A stretch of 64,000 nucleotides of DNA. Origin: Hemerocallis citrina (taxonomy: Eukaryota > Streptophyta > Magnoliopsida > Asparagales > Asphodelaceae). Made by a program: the position numbers and the translations under genes. The stretch spans positions 151,913,368-151,977,367 of the forward strand of contig CM030358.1 in NCBI GenBank assembly GCA_017893485.1, read 5' to 3'. Under the pieces are notes generated by a model. That model was not told the origin of the DNA. It saw only the letters and a list, made by a program, of their open reading frames with translations, and ran no database searches. Shown here piece by piece: positions 34,607 through 46,082 of the stretch. Positions within the stretch are counted from its first letter, which is position 1; each line of letters starts with the position of its first letter.

Positions 34607-35002
34607 TTGGTACCAATGGATCTGGGAAAGTCGAACTTTTTCCATGGTAACTTGTCTTTTTTTTTTAATCAGCATATTTGTTAAGATATTATACTTTGAT
34701 TATTTTTAATTTAGTTCATTGGGTTAGCTATATAACTAGTTTACATTTGGTTGGTTGGTTGGTCTGGTGGTGGAACATTTTTTTAGCCATGCGTTTTGTC
34801 CTCAGTGAGATGTCCCAGAACTTGTGCAGAGAAACTCCTTCTCCATGTAATTGCTATTGTACTCTTGTCCTTTTTGTGAACTGTTAAAGGAATTTTGGAT
34901 TGACTGATTCTCAATGGTAAATCTTTTTAGGAAGGTAATGGTCACCAAGTTGTATCGGTTTATGTGGAACTAGTGTTCAACAATCATGAACGTCGCCTTC
35001 AG
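34607..35002 (+). pseudogene. SMC3: SMC3 Walker A exons, left arm
   Basis: Exon 1 (34607-34646) encodes GTNGSGK, the Walker A loop. One inserted G then breaks the frame that would give SNFFH before the GT donor. Exon 2 (34787-34846) gives MRFVLSEMSQNL and ends LLH after a shortened, out-of-frame stretch. Exon 3 (34931-35002) gives EGNGHQVVSVYVELVFNNHE. These are successive N-terminal exons of plant SMC3, with AG..GT borders kept. The remainder of the gene is absent. Confidence 0.88.
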
Positions 35003-35463
35003 GTAAGTTCTTTCTTCTCTAAGAAGTTGTGCATGTTTATTATGCCCATTAATACTCTTGTTCATAAATAACATGCTTCAGAGTGGTTTCTGTATACTGT
35101 TATTGGTTGGTTGAAGAATTTAACAATGTTATCTAGAATATACTGTGAGTGCGGAGAAACTGCATTTTTTTGTTTTATATTTATTTTCTGTTTTGTCATA
35201 CTAAAAGTATATTTAGTTATTGCAACGAGTTTACCACCGAAAGCAATAACCAAATATACTTTTAGTATGACAAAACAGAAAATAAATATAAAACAAAAAA
35301 AGGCAGTTTCTCCGCACTCACAGTATATTCTAGATAACATTGTTAAATCCTTCTACCAACCAATAACGGTATACAAAAACCACTATTAAGCATGTTATTT
35401 ATGAACAAGAGTATTAATGGGCATAATAAACATGCACAGCTTCTTAGAGAAGAAAGAACTTAC

Positions 35464-35858
35464 CTGAAGGCGACGTTCATGATTGTTGAACACTAGTTCC
35501 ACATAAACCGATACAACTTGGTGATCATTACCTTCCTAAAAAGATTTACCATTGAGAATCAGTCAATCCAAAATTCCTTTAACAGTCCACAAAAAGGACA
35601 AGAGTACAATAGCAATTACATTGAGAAGGAGTTTCTCTGCACAAGTTCTGGGATATCTCACTGAGGACAAAACGCATGGCTAAAAAAATGTTCCACCACC
35701 AGACCAACCAACCAACCAAATGTAAACTAGTTATATAGCTAACCCAATGAACTAAATTAAAAATAATCAAAGTATAATATCATAACAAATATGCCGATTA
35801 AAAAAAAAGACAAGTTACCATGGAAAAAGTTCGACTTTCCCAGATCCATTGGTACCAA
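35464..35858 (-). pseudogene. SMC3: SMC3 Walker A exons, right arm
   Basis: A mirror copy of the left arm: exon 1 35858-35819, exon 2 35679-35620, exon 3 35535-35464. It carries the same inserted G in Walker A, so the damage predates the palindrome. The exon 2 donor context differs by one base (CAT to AAT) from the left arm. It is in the same orientation as the SMC3 exons at 42-47 kb but out of order with them. Confidence 0.88.
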
Positions 35859-36513
35859 CTGCAGAAAGACATGAACAAACGTGTCATGCTGACCAATTTA
35901 AATAAATATTTAATACATGCCACATTTTTAAATGGAAAATTCAAAAATATGAAGTTATGTATTGTGCACACGTCATAGCCACGAAGCTTTTAAAGCTGGA
36001 GACGAGAATAAAAATTGATACAGAATTTCAAACATGGAAAAGAGTTTCATCCACTCTGTAGTGATTTTAAAATCAGCACCTTCACATAGTACCACTAAGA
36101 GATATTGTTCCTACGATAACTACGATAAGTATGACAATCCATATGTTCAATCAACAAATCCTTATTTGATTCATTTTGACCCAAAGAGATCAATTGGCAA
36201 GTTTAAGTTTCATGCATACGAAGGTTTTGAGGGGTTAATTAAACTGAACCTGTATCAACAACTTATGAACAGCATTCATAGTGTTGAACACCTCTTACCC
36301 ACATACAGGATAATGGACAGGTTTTTATTCTCCAACTGTTGAGAATATGCTCAAAAAATCTAAGTAATGTAGTCACAATGTTACAAATGCAAACATGGAA
36401 ATGATTAGGGGCTTTATTCCTAAAGTAGAAAATTTGATTTCAATTTAACAAGGTCCTATCTTGAAACAGTAAGTGGCTATTTATTCAAGTTCCTTCTGTT
36501 TTGTGCCCCCATA

Positions 36514-36883
36514 TCTCTAATATTATAATGGGAGAGTTGGAGTTGTAATGTTGTCAACATACAAACCCATGCGTTGCACGTGCAACTCCAACTCTCCCAT
36601 TAATTATAACAAAAAACAAACAAATAAAACAAAATCCCACCTATTTAAAACGTGCAATGCACGTGCAAAACAATTTTACATACACATATGTTGCACGTAC
36701 AACTCAAATTCTACTTATAAACACGTGCATTGCACGTACAAATTGTAGCTTTTTTCCTTCAAACTATTTTTACCAATTACGTGCAACGCACGTCCAACTC
36801 CAAAACTATTTCTTAACACGTAAATTGCACGTGACAATCCTCCAACTCTTATCAAAGCGTGCATCGCACGTGAAAAATACTAG
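36514..36883 (+). mobile_element. Non-autonomous Helitron, right arm copy
   Basis: 370 bp from TCTCTAATATT to CTAG, host A before and T after. It is the mirror of the left-arm copy, so the Helitron was already present when the arms were duplicated. Confidence 0.85.
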
Positions 36884-37210
36884 TGTTTCATAGCTATCAA
36901 CTGTCCTTTTGCAAGTGCAGATATATATAAAAAAGAACTTTAATTTACAATTTGATTTTAATTTTGGTGAGCTTTCAAATGAATGAGGTAACTGACAATT
37001 ATGAGTTTGTTTGGATTAAATTCGGGGACAGAGAAGAAAAAAGAAAACTGTACATCTGCCACATAGTTATCAATCGTGTATCACGTCGTGAAGCGTTTAC
37101 AGGGTTATTGTATTGTGAATTGTATCCATGGTTATTGTAGTGTGTATAGTATGCATAGTTATTGTAGCATGTATTGCATCCTGAATACTAAGATTTATTG
37201 CCACATATGC

Positions 37211-37480
37211 CGACGACGCGACTCAGCTAGCTGGCTTAGAGACCTCCGTGGAGACAAGGCGAGATCAGCACGGCGCTCGCCACCCTCGTGCATCACTCAA
37301 TAGGAGCGTCCCCCTTCCTCGAAGAAGTTAGGGCTAGAATAAGGCTCAAACCACCAATTTTGTAATCTTTGTTGTCTTGTATGACTTCCGGGTTTTGAAC
37401 AAGACTTATATTCTCAATTTTGATGGAATAATATGTCGCATTTTTCGATCTGGTAACGAGCTTCTTCGAAGAATTTGTGT
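37211..37480 (-). other. Tat B 3' untranslated region, part 2
   Basis: A GC-richer start (CGACGACGCGACTCAG) is followed by AT-rich spacer. By position it may include the end of an antisense gene, but no frame can be matched to the one in the relative. Confidence 0.4.
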
Positions 37481-37735
37481 TTTGCTAACTTTCGCTAGAA
37501 AATTTCAATAGTTGTGGAAGCAATTCCGAATGGTAAGCTATTTTGTACTCGCCCGTTTGCAAGTAGCTAAAGCGGCATTGAACCCAGTGTTGGACTCCGA
37601 ACTTGTTGTTTATAGAGTTTCAACAGTTGTAAGAGCAATTCCAAATGGTGAGCTACTTTGTTCTCGCTCGTTCGCAAGTAGCTAAATCGGCATCGAGCCA
37701 AGTGTTGAACTCCGAACTTATCGTTTAGAGAGATT
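37480..37735. repeat. Tandem repeat, unit about 125 bp, Tat B
   Basis: Two copies of ..TTTCAA(C/T)AGTTGT..GCAATTCC(A/G)AATGGT..GCAAGTAGCTAAA..GGCAT.GA.CC. The unit is the reverse complement of the one at 26225-26510, in keeping with the opposite orientation of the element. Confidence 0.75.
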
Positions 37736-37931
37736 TTTGTACTTGACAATGGATTTTCTGAGAAAGGAAATTGCTTTTATTAAAAACAACTAAGTGGCTG
37801 ATTCTGAGTTGCAAGCCATTATTACACTTCAAAAAATGAGTAAAAAGAAACAACTTTAGAAATGCTTTAAGAACGCTTAAAGAGTTGAAGTTGAAGTTGC
37901 TTGGAGCGGTGTTCAAACACCCTCTTGGTAC

Positions 37932-39400
37932 TTAACAAGTGTTCCGCATTCCATATCCTCGGCACTCTCTTGCCCCCCGGGTCTTCAAGTTGACAAGCGC
38001 CAGGTCTGACAACTTTGGAGACCCTATACGATCCTTCCCAATTGGTGCTAGCTTGCCTTTCTTGTTTGGAAAAAAAATTGGTAGCTTTCTCAGCACCATG
38101 TCCCGTTCTTTGAGAGTGGAAGAGCGGACTCTCTTGTTGTAGGGCTGCTCAATCCTACGTCGGTAGATTTCATGCCGGATGGCGGACCTCTCGTGTATCT
38201 CATCGATGAGGTCCAAGTTTCCGTGAAGCTCGTTCGCATTTTGTTCTTCGTTATAGGCAATCAAGCGGAGGGGAGGTAGACCGACTTCTAGCGGGATGGC
38301 GGCTTCGGAGCCGTAAGTGAGGTTAAAGGGAGATTCTCCTGTGGGGTCCTCTTTGTAGTGCGATAGCTCCAGAACACATTGGGGAGTTGCTCGACCCATA
38401 AACCCTTAGCAGACTTGTCGAGTCTCTTTTTCAGGCCGGAGAGAATTTGCTTGTTAGCATTCTCTGCTTGACCGTTGGACTGTGTGTGGGAGGGAGATGG
38501 AGTAGAATCGTTGCTGGATACCAAGGTCTGTACAAAAAGTGCGAAAGGCTACCCACGTAAATTGAGTCTCATTGTCTGTTACCAAGATTCGAGGGACACT
38601 AAATCTGCAGACAACGTTTTTTTCCAAAAGAAACGCTGAACTCTATTCTCTGTGATCATCGCTAGAGGCTCAACTTCAATCCATTTAGAAAATGTAGTCG
38701 ATTGCCACGACAAGGAACTTCAGCTGGCCCGACGCTGGAGGGAAAGGCCCGAGCAAGTCCATACCCCACATTGCAATGGGGGTTGGACTGAATAAAGAGG
38801 AAAGCTGGACTTGTGATCGTTGAGAATTTTCGGAAGGGGCCACATTGAAGAACGTGTTGTTCGGCATCGCTCAGGAGAGTGGCCAAGAAGTATCTAGAAT
38901 TCAGAATTTTGCGGGCGATGGACCTTGCTCCCAGGTGAGCGCCACACATCCCTTCATGGACCTCCTTTAGAGCATACTGGGCTTCCTCAGGAGATAGGCA
39001 TCTCAATAAGGTCTGTCGTCCACTTGAGTGTAAGAGCGTTTGTACATGACCCCCTCGATGAGCGTGTACCGCTCGACTCTGGTTCTGATCTTTCGAGGGT
39101 CTTTAGGATCTAGAGGGAGGATCCCATCTGTGTGGAACTCGAGCAGAGGCCTCATCCATATCTCCCCAAGTTCTAAGGGCAACGTCTCCATTGGGAGTCT
39201 CTTTAGGATCTAGAGGGAGGATCCCATCTTTGTGGAACTCGAGCAGGGGCCTTATCCATATCTCCCCAAGTTCTAAGGGCAACATCTCCATCGGGAGCCT
39301 CTTTAGGATCTAGAGGGAGGATCCCATCTTTGTGGAACTCGAGCAGGGGGCCTCATCCATATCTCCCCAAGTTCTAAGGGCAACATCTCCATCGGTTGGG
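37932..39400 (-). pseudogene. Tat B integrase
   Basis: From the top: an N-terminal zinc-binding region with EVHEGMCGAHLGARSIARK (38950), then YFLATLLSDAEQHVLQC. The core has GMDLLGPFPPASGQ (38750), and the C-terminal part has GESPFNLTYGSEAAIPLEVG and GKLAPIGKDRIGSPK (38330-38000). Stops and frameshifts cut the core. The spacer before the zinc region is expanded by a tandem triplication. Confidence 0.85.
39095..39396. repeat. Triplicated segment of about 100 bp in Tat B pol
   Basis: CTCTTTAGGATCTAGAGGGA, followed by GGATCCCATCTTTGTGGAAC, occurs three times in a row (starting near 39098, 39199 and 39299). The copies are nearly identical, so the expansion is recent relative to the rest of this decayed element. 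Confidence 0.88.
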
Positions 39401-39469
39401 TTGCTTCTTCCTCGATGCTAGGTCTCAAGAGAACCTCTATTAAGATGGTTTGTTCGAGCCCCTGGAAGG

Positions 39470-41060
39470 AAGAGGAAGCTAGCTCTGAAAGGGCGTCCGC
39501 TTGCGTGTTCTCTTCTTAGGGGATTCGCTGGAGTTGTGCATCCGCAAAAGATGCCAGCAACTCTTTGACCTTGGCCAAATATTTGGCCTGCGGCCATCTT
39601 GCGCTTCGTATTCCCCTGATAACTGGTTCACTATCAGCTGTGAGTCGCTGAATATCTTGACGCACTCGGCCCCGACCTTGCGAGCCATACACAGGCCGGC
39701 TATAAGGGCTTCATATTCAGCCTCATTGTTGGACGCCCGAAAGTTGATACGGAGTGAGTATTGAAAGACGAAATCAACGGGGCCAGTCAGAATGACCCCA
39801 GCTCCACTCCCATCGGCGCACGAAGACCCATCATCATACACGATCCAGAATGGGGGTTCCTTTATCGCTTTGCTGGCGTCGGGAATTATGCTCTCTACTA
39901 TGAACTTTGCTAGGGCTTGGGCCTTGATAGCAGTTCAGGGCTGATATCATATTGGCTCAGCTCTATGGACCCCACTTCATAAGGCCCCCCAAGATCTCGG
40001 GCTTGTAGAGAACTTGTTTGTGCAGCTGATCGTAAGAACGACCACCGAGTGAAACTAGAAGGACGAAATTTCCAGGCTGCCATGACCAATGCATAAGCCA
40101 TTTTTCTAGTTTTGGATAACGAAGTTCGGTGTCCCTGAGGACCTCACTCACATAGTAGATTGACTTTTGCGCCTTATCTTCTTCTCTTACCAGAACAGCG
40201 CTGAGCGTCTGCTCCGAAGTGGCCAGGTATATGTAGAGGACTTCCCTGGACTTTGGCTTGCTCAAGAGTGGGGAGTTGCCTAGATAGGCCTTGAGCTGGT
40301 CAAAGAACTCTTGCTGTTGTTGCCCCCACTCAAAGCCTTTAGCCCCTCTGAGGGCCTTGAAGAATGGAAGACATTTCTCTCCTGACTTGGAGAGGAAACG
40401 CCCTATGGCTGCCAGACGTCCTGTGAGCTTCTGTACGTCTTTGACACTTGGAGGAGCCATATTCAGAATGGCCTGAATCCTCTCCGAGTTGGCCTTTATG
40501 CCTCTTCGGCTGACCATGAACCCAAGAAATTTACCGAATGAGACGCCAAAAGCACACTTGTTCGGGTTCAGTCTCATGTTGTGCCTCCTCAACACATCAA
40601 AGGCTTCCTGGAGATCGAAAAATGATCCGATTTGCTGACGCTCTTTACCAACATGTCGTCTACATAGACTTCCATGTTTCGACCGATATATTCCTTGAAG
40701 ACCTTGTTAACAAGGCACTGATATGTGGCACTGGCATTCTTGAGTCCGAAGGGCATAACCCGGTAGCAATATAGACCCTGGTCGGTTACAAAAGAGGTTT
40801 TCGAAATATCTAGAGGAAACATCCTGATCAGGTTGTACCTAGAAAATGCATCCATGAAACTTAAGAGTTCGTGACCCAAGGTCGTATCAATACTCGGGAG
40901 TGGGAACAGATCTTTGGGACAGGCTTTATTTAGATCCGTGAAGTCGATGCAGATCCTCCAGCTCTCGTTGACTTTTTTGACCATCACGACATTGGACAGC
41001 CATTCGAGATAGTTGACCTCTTATATGAACCGGACGTTCAAGAGTTTCTCCACCTCTTAT
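39470..41060 (-). pseudogene. Tat B reverse transcriptase and both RNase H domains
   Basis: Reverse transcriptase from 41000 downward: WRICIDFTDLNKACPKDLFP, LLSFMDAFSRYNLIRMFPLD, MPFGLKNASATYQ and YVDD (about 40660). The connection region and gypsy RNase H are at 40600-39960. The second RNase H at 39841-39480 has DGSSCADGSGAGVIL, NNEAEYEALIAGL and FSDSQLIVNQL, keeping its D, E, D acidic residues. Frame breaks occur near 40590 and 39960. Confidence 0.88.
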
Positions 41061-41415
41061 TTTATTGCCTACTGGCGTTCAGGAGCAAATTTGCACCGCT
41101 TTTGCTGAACTGGTTTGGCCCCAGAAGCAACACTAAAGTGGTGCATGAGAAGCTCCTCGAAGATTCCAGGCAAATTAGTCGCGATTTCCCCTTATACACT
41201 GGATAATGTCGGATCTGATAGGAGGGGAAAGGACTGCTAATTTGGAATGTCCTGGTCGGATCTCCATCCGAGAAGGTCACCTCTTACAGCTCATCGACCG
41301 GTCCTCCTACCGAAGTCATGTAGCATTTGCGAGCCGCCTCCTGGCTTCCTCTAACTTCTCCCACCCCTGCCGTGGTGGGGAACTTCATCTTCAAGTGGTA
41401 GGCTGAGGGTACAGC

Positions 41416-41735
41416 CTAGAGAGCAGCTAGACCTGGCCGGCCCAGGATGACGTTGTAAGCAGTCTTCACGTCTACCACCATAAAGTCCATCGGCTTGGTT
41501 CGGTGATTGGACTTTTGCCAGCAGTTAAGTCGAGTTATGACACCCTCGATCGTCACTGGCACCCCGGTGAACCCATGGAGCGTGTAGTCGACGGGCTTGA
41601 GTTGATCCCTGGACAGCTTAAAACCCTGGAACACTTCTAGAAAAAGAATGTTGACCGAACTGCCGTTGTCAACCAGAACCTGGCATTCATCGAAGTTAGC
41701 CATGTAGGTATACCTGACTAGGTAAAAAAATTCAT
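41416..41735 (-). pseudogene. Tat B protease, 5' truncation point
   Basis: The minus strand reads ANFDECQVLVDNGSSVNILF, then VDYTLHGFTGVPVTIEGVI and YNVILGRPGLAAL. The active-site triplet is Asp-Asn-Gly, as in the relative at 52.6 kb. Upstream of the active site, similarity to the element ends at about 41735. Confidence 0.8.
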
Positions 41736-42050
41736 TATAGATACCACATGGTATGCCATAGAGAAATGGAATCACATCATATTCATGCACTTTATAATGC
41801 AAAACTAAAACAAGTCAAAGTGAAGGAGCATCATTGTATATTGATAGAATGCTAAGCATCTTAATAATGTGTATAAATGAAGGCAGAGATAGATCTCCAA
41901 CATTATAAAAATCTTCAGAGTTTGTTCTGGTAAATTGGGAAAACATGATTGAAAGGAAAACATGCCTTCGCTTTAACTCCAATATATTTTTCAACCCTTC
42001 CCTCTGGATTTGGATCGTGCGGCCCATCATCATCACCAAGGTCACCATCC

Positions 42051-42896
42051 TTCACAAGGAAAGAAAGTAACATAAAGTTAGAAACAAATGAAGACAACAG
42101 CAAAAACAACAATCCTTTACCCGAACAGTTCAGGTCTAAAAGAATATAAAGAATGACAGATTTGTAATACCAGAAAGCAATCTTTCAGCCCAGTGAATTT
42201 GCACAAACTAATGAGCATATCAAATTGCATGTATTTAGATAAAAAGTATGGGAACTACTTTTTTTCACTGAATATTAAATTGAAACAGACAAAAAAAGGA
42301 CATGCATGTGCATCATCAGTTTCCAGGAACTTATCATATCAGCCCATACTTGTATAATTGCAAAAAAATTGTTGCTAGCTGTTTCTCTACTGTGAAAGTT
42401 CCTATTTTGAAAAATAAACGGGGTATGTCAATATATTATACTTTTTTTGCATATAAATATTTCAATAAAAAAACCTTAAGCTAAGATAATGTGAGAATTT
42501 TGTCTCTCTATTGTTTGTGTAAATGCAAAAATCAAGCAAGTCTATTAACTAATACATTTTTTCTAATCAATGTAAATTCAATTTAGTTATATACTTATAT
42601 TACATTATTTTTTATATTGCTATTAACTTCTCCAAATATTTACCATGATTGATTCATATCATTAGTTACATTATACGATATTTTATATGATAAATGGCAT
42701 GTAGAACATGTAATATCTTATTTAGTAACAACAAAAAAAATGTTTATTCAGTGTCCGAAATGAACAGCGGAGATGATCACATTTCCCCGATATCTCCCTT
42801 CCGAGACAAAACACCCCTTGGCGAGATGAGTCCGAAATCCAAGATTTAAAACCTTAATATTATCCCCTTTTGGCTACAATAGAATGTTACATTTGA
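42051..42896. other. AT-rich DNA replacing SMC3 C-terminal coiled-coil exons
   Basis: No exon is found where the C-terminal coiled coil should be encoded. I see only AT-rich sequence with intron-like texture. This marks an internal deletion of the SMC3 copy. Confidence 0.45.
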
Positions 42897-43376
42897 GAGC
42901 ATATATAGCGAAATGCATATTATAGAGGACGAAACATCCAAATATTTTATAATATTTTTAATCCATCGGACGAATAGAGGAATTTTTTATTTTTTAAAAA
43001 CCCCGAAACCAAAAAAATCCCACGGACGAAACTTGATGTTTCGTCAATGATTCTTAGACGAAACATCATGTTTTGTCTGAGAGAAATGGAGATTCTATTA
43101 GCCCAACTTTTTGGATTCTATGGGGAAGATGTCTAGGATTTTGCATGGAGTAAAGAGATGAACGATTGGATGGAGATGATGAGCAGTGTGGAAAATTATA
43201 TGAGATGAAACATGAGTTCAGCATGATTTGTATAGGATTTTCTTCAGACAAAACATGAGTTCAAATTTTCGCCAAATTTACTATATTTTGCCTTTTCACG
43301 ACTGCAGCTAAACATACAAATGCTATTTCTAAATATGCATATACGCATTTTATAACATGCACGACTGTGGATGCTC
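42897..43376. mobile_element. MITE related to the GAGCATCCACA family
   Basis: The right end, read inverted, is GAGCATCCACAGTCGTGCATG. The left end begins GAGCATATATAGCG and is diverged. The centre holds GACGAAACATCATGTTTTGTC, like the central dyad of the element at 11609-12306. No clear target duplicate. Confidence 0.6.
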
Positions 43377-43800
43377 TTAGACCAAATTTTGAGTGACACC
43401 CATCAGATCCACCATTTTTACAACTGGATCAATTCCAATCATGGCCATGATCCAAGGGTGAAAATAGAGGATCGCATGGATCTCATCCAAACCTGGATCA
43501 CAAATCATTGAAATTTATGATGATACGGAGGCCAAATAACTTGGAAAGACTCTTTCTAGCAAGCCACTTAGTCTTTGTCCATTGCAATTCATCACAAGGG
43601 GTGATCGAGGTAAGGTTTGTTGCGAGAGAGGAAAGAATAGAGAAGACAGAAAAGGGGCATTTAATAGTAGAAGAGATCCAACAGTGGAGAACCATCACTT
43701 ATGACAGAACAATTCAACAACCAGTGCTACATGCCAGACACATGATCTCCATGTAGATCAAAGATCCATCAACTTGTAGTGTTGAAGGAAGCACAGTACC
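43377..43800 (-). other. SMC3: Possible remnant of one more SMC3 hinge exon
   Basis: Just after the exon ending at 43822 the minus strand has a CAG (about 43801), a VLCF-like start and then LHGDHVSGM near 43745. SMC3 has TVVCRDL and LEGDQVS in this order after the hinge. The match is weak and broken by stops. The remainder to 43377 is unassigned. Confidence 0.3.
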
Positions 43801-44954
43801 TGCACAAAAGCATGTTCATACATTGCTGGCGAATTTCAATTTCTTAACAAGAGGTTCCACACCAGCATCATGAGGATAGTCTATATGTGGGGCATTGACC
43901 CTGTTCAGAAATATAAATGTTACCCGCCCAGCATTTTCTGCATTCAGGCAACTGATTATCCTGGTTGAGATATCATCCGTTTCAACCACAACATGGAACA
44001 GGCTGGAAAGAGAAATAAAAATCACAGATGACATCCAACTCATGCCAGAAAAAATGTGAATGGAATCAACTAAGAGTACTAACAATAAGACAGGATGGTT
44101 TTTTAATTATGCAGACCTATTTCCAGCGGTAACTTCAACAGCAGTGAAAAATTCTTCTTCACAATCAATTAATTCCAGTATAGAACCGTGAACTCATTGG
44201 TTATCAGAGTCAGCTGCAATTTTTGTAACAAATTTCAATCCTCTACGGGTGTCCTGGATAAGAAAACAACAGAGTAAATGTGATTATTAGAGCAATAAAC
44301 AGGTAGTGGAAACAGAACAGTATCCCTGTAGCAAAAACCAGGCATGGTGCATTAGACAAATTTACAATTCATCAAACAAGCTTTGTTACTATTACACATG
44401 GTCAGGTGAAATGCACATTGAAAAGATCAGTAACATATGGGTATATTCCATTTGTAGTTATAACAGAAACGTTTGTTGCCATTTTATTGTATGCTAGAAA
44501 TGCATACGCAGAAATTAAGGTAACAACATGGTACTGAATCTGCTTTTTACTTAACTAATCTATTTTTGCAAATACTCCATGTAAACAAATAAGCATACTT
44601 ACACCAGGTGTGGCAAGGTTCAAACTTTGTTCTGCCTGTACAATATTTGACCTAAGCTTATCAATTTCAGCGATCAGGTCTGATTCTTTCACATACAACA
44701 GCCTGAAGAAGACTAAACAGCTAAGTACAACATAATGTCTCTTTCAAAAAGCAATAATCATGACAGTTGATGAAGACTTACTTCTGAGAAACTTGCAGTT
44801 TCTCCAGCTGAATACTGAAACTATTCGACTCATTTTGACTCTTGGATATGAACATCTGTAGTCTCTGTGATTTATCTGTTTGCTCTTTTATGTCAACATC
44901 AACCTTATCCAGATCATCTTTAAGCTGTTGGATTTCTTCTTTAAGCTTTTCCTC

Positions 44955-46082
44955 CTACAATAATGTAAGCAAAATAATTGTCAGTTTATTATCCACGTAG
45001 TGAATTGCTACACTAAGCAACTATCATAACTTCGTTTGATGCTGATCTAGGACTAAATCCAAAACTACAGAATCCCAGGCCAATAAATTGCTACAGCATT
45101 CTGCTTCTCTGGAACACTAAATTCCAGTGGGTTCTGTTCAATTTAACATATTTTACAGTGAATGGACGCCACAAACATAATTTTGACATTTGTAAGTACG
45201 AGAAAATTATCTTAAAACACTGCATCAAGGATTGGCTATGCAACACAACTCTTAATGGTCAACTAGAAAGATATCAGAAGTCCGAGTTGGGATGAACAAG
45301 TAAATGACGACATGACAGGGTAGGAGCTTGTCAAAAAGATTAAAAGGCCAATATTCATGAAGGGGGGCCTAATTTATTGATCATGCAACTAAGATCATAT
45401 GACAAAAAATAAAACCTCCAAATGCTAAAAATTCCTAGAACGAAAAAACTTTATAAAATCTGCTACAAATAATAAATGTTAAATTCATCGATAATCCAGT
45501 ACAAACAGAGAACAAAGTCAAAATTACTGAGGCAAAGAAACTACTTATTAAAACTTTTTAAGATAAATATAATTCATGTCTCTGTGAAGAAATTGTTCTT
45601 TGATGAACATGAACTAATGGAGAGTAATTGGTTATGATATTTGGGTCAGTAGTTTGATGGATTTTACTTCCTAGATATATTAAACCTTAGACCCCAAAAA
45701 TTTGGGATAAACCAAAAATTTGGGATAAAGGCTTTGTTGTTGTGGTTACTGATCTGATGCTTAATATGCTAAAGGACTATATTTTGGAGATATTCTTCTG
45801 AATGTTTTTTCATTAAAAAATTCTCATTTAAATAATAAATCAGTTAAGAGAGGAAAATAATTGGTTCGAGGTTGTATACCACCAATACTCTGCCTCTATC
45901 GTTTGTTAAACAGCTGAAGATAATTTTCTATTCTAAAGAATGTAATTGAAGAAATTGAAATGTTTCACATTCTAGTATATGAGTTCCTAAGAAATTATCA
46001 ACACCTATGGTTTTTGGATGTATAAGCTTCATAGATTAGTTTGTTGCATGATTAGTATTCAAACAAGTGCATTTTACCCAAC
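44955..46082. other. Large SMC3 intron
   Basis: AT-rich intron-like DNA between two SMC3 exons, with no repeat ends or frames recognised. A short duplication AAAATTTGGGATAAA occurs at about 45695-45730. Confidence 0.45.

Larger units (their letters stand above)
33242..37210. repeat. 4-kb nearly perfect palindrome carrying SMC3 first exons
   Basis: Both ends read GCATATGTGGCAATAAATC inward. The arms of about 1.98 kb are separated by a 19-nt loop (35224-35242). They differ only at scattered bases and by one 16-bp duplication in the left arm, so the repeat is much younger than the one at 13-15 kb. Each arm holds three imperfect 24-27 bp subterminal repeats, one Helitron, and the SMC3 exons coding the Walker A region. 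It interrupts Tat B. No target duplication is visible. Its class is unclear; long fold-back ends with internal repeats suggest a Foldback-like element. Confidence 0.92.
31050..41735 (-). mobile_element. Tat-lineage retrotransposon B, 5'-truncated, minus strand
   Basis: The 3' LTR (31050-32536) closely resembles that of Tat A but reads on the minus strand. It is preceded on that strand by the polypurine tract CTTCGGGAGTGGGGGGCTCG. Pol follows from 37.9 to 41.7 kb and stops in protease; gag and the 5' LTR are missing. A hAT-type MITE interrupts the LTR, and a 4-kb palindrome interrupts the 3' untranslated part. The element lies between two exons of the SMC3 copy. It is old and inactive. Confidence 0.88.

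Noticed and set aside
35062..35389. Open frames of 92 codons with nearly the same protein on both strands
   Set aside because: They span the loop of the palindrome, so both strands necessarily encode the same peptide; there is no gene-like content.
33242..37210. Palindrome as an assembly or hairpin-read artefact
   Set aside because: The arms differ by a 16-bp duplication and several substitutions, which an artefact of a single molecule would not show. Long reads could still test it.
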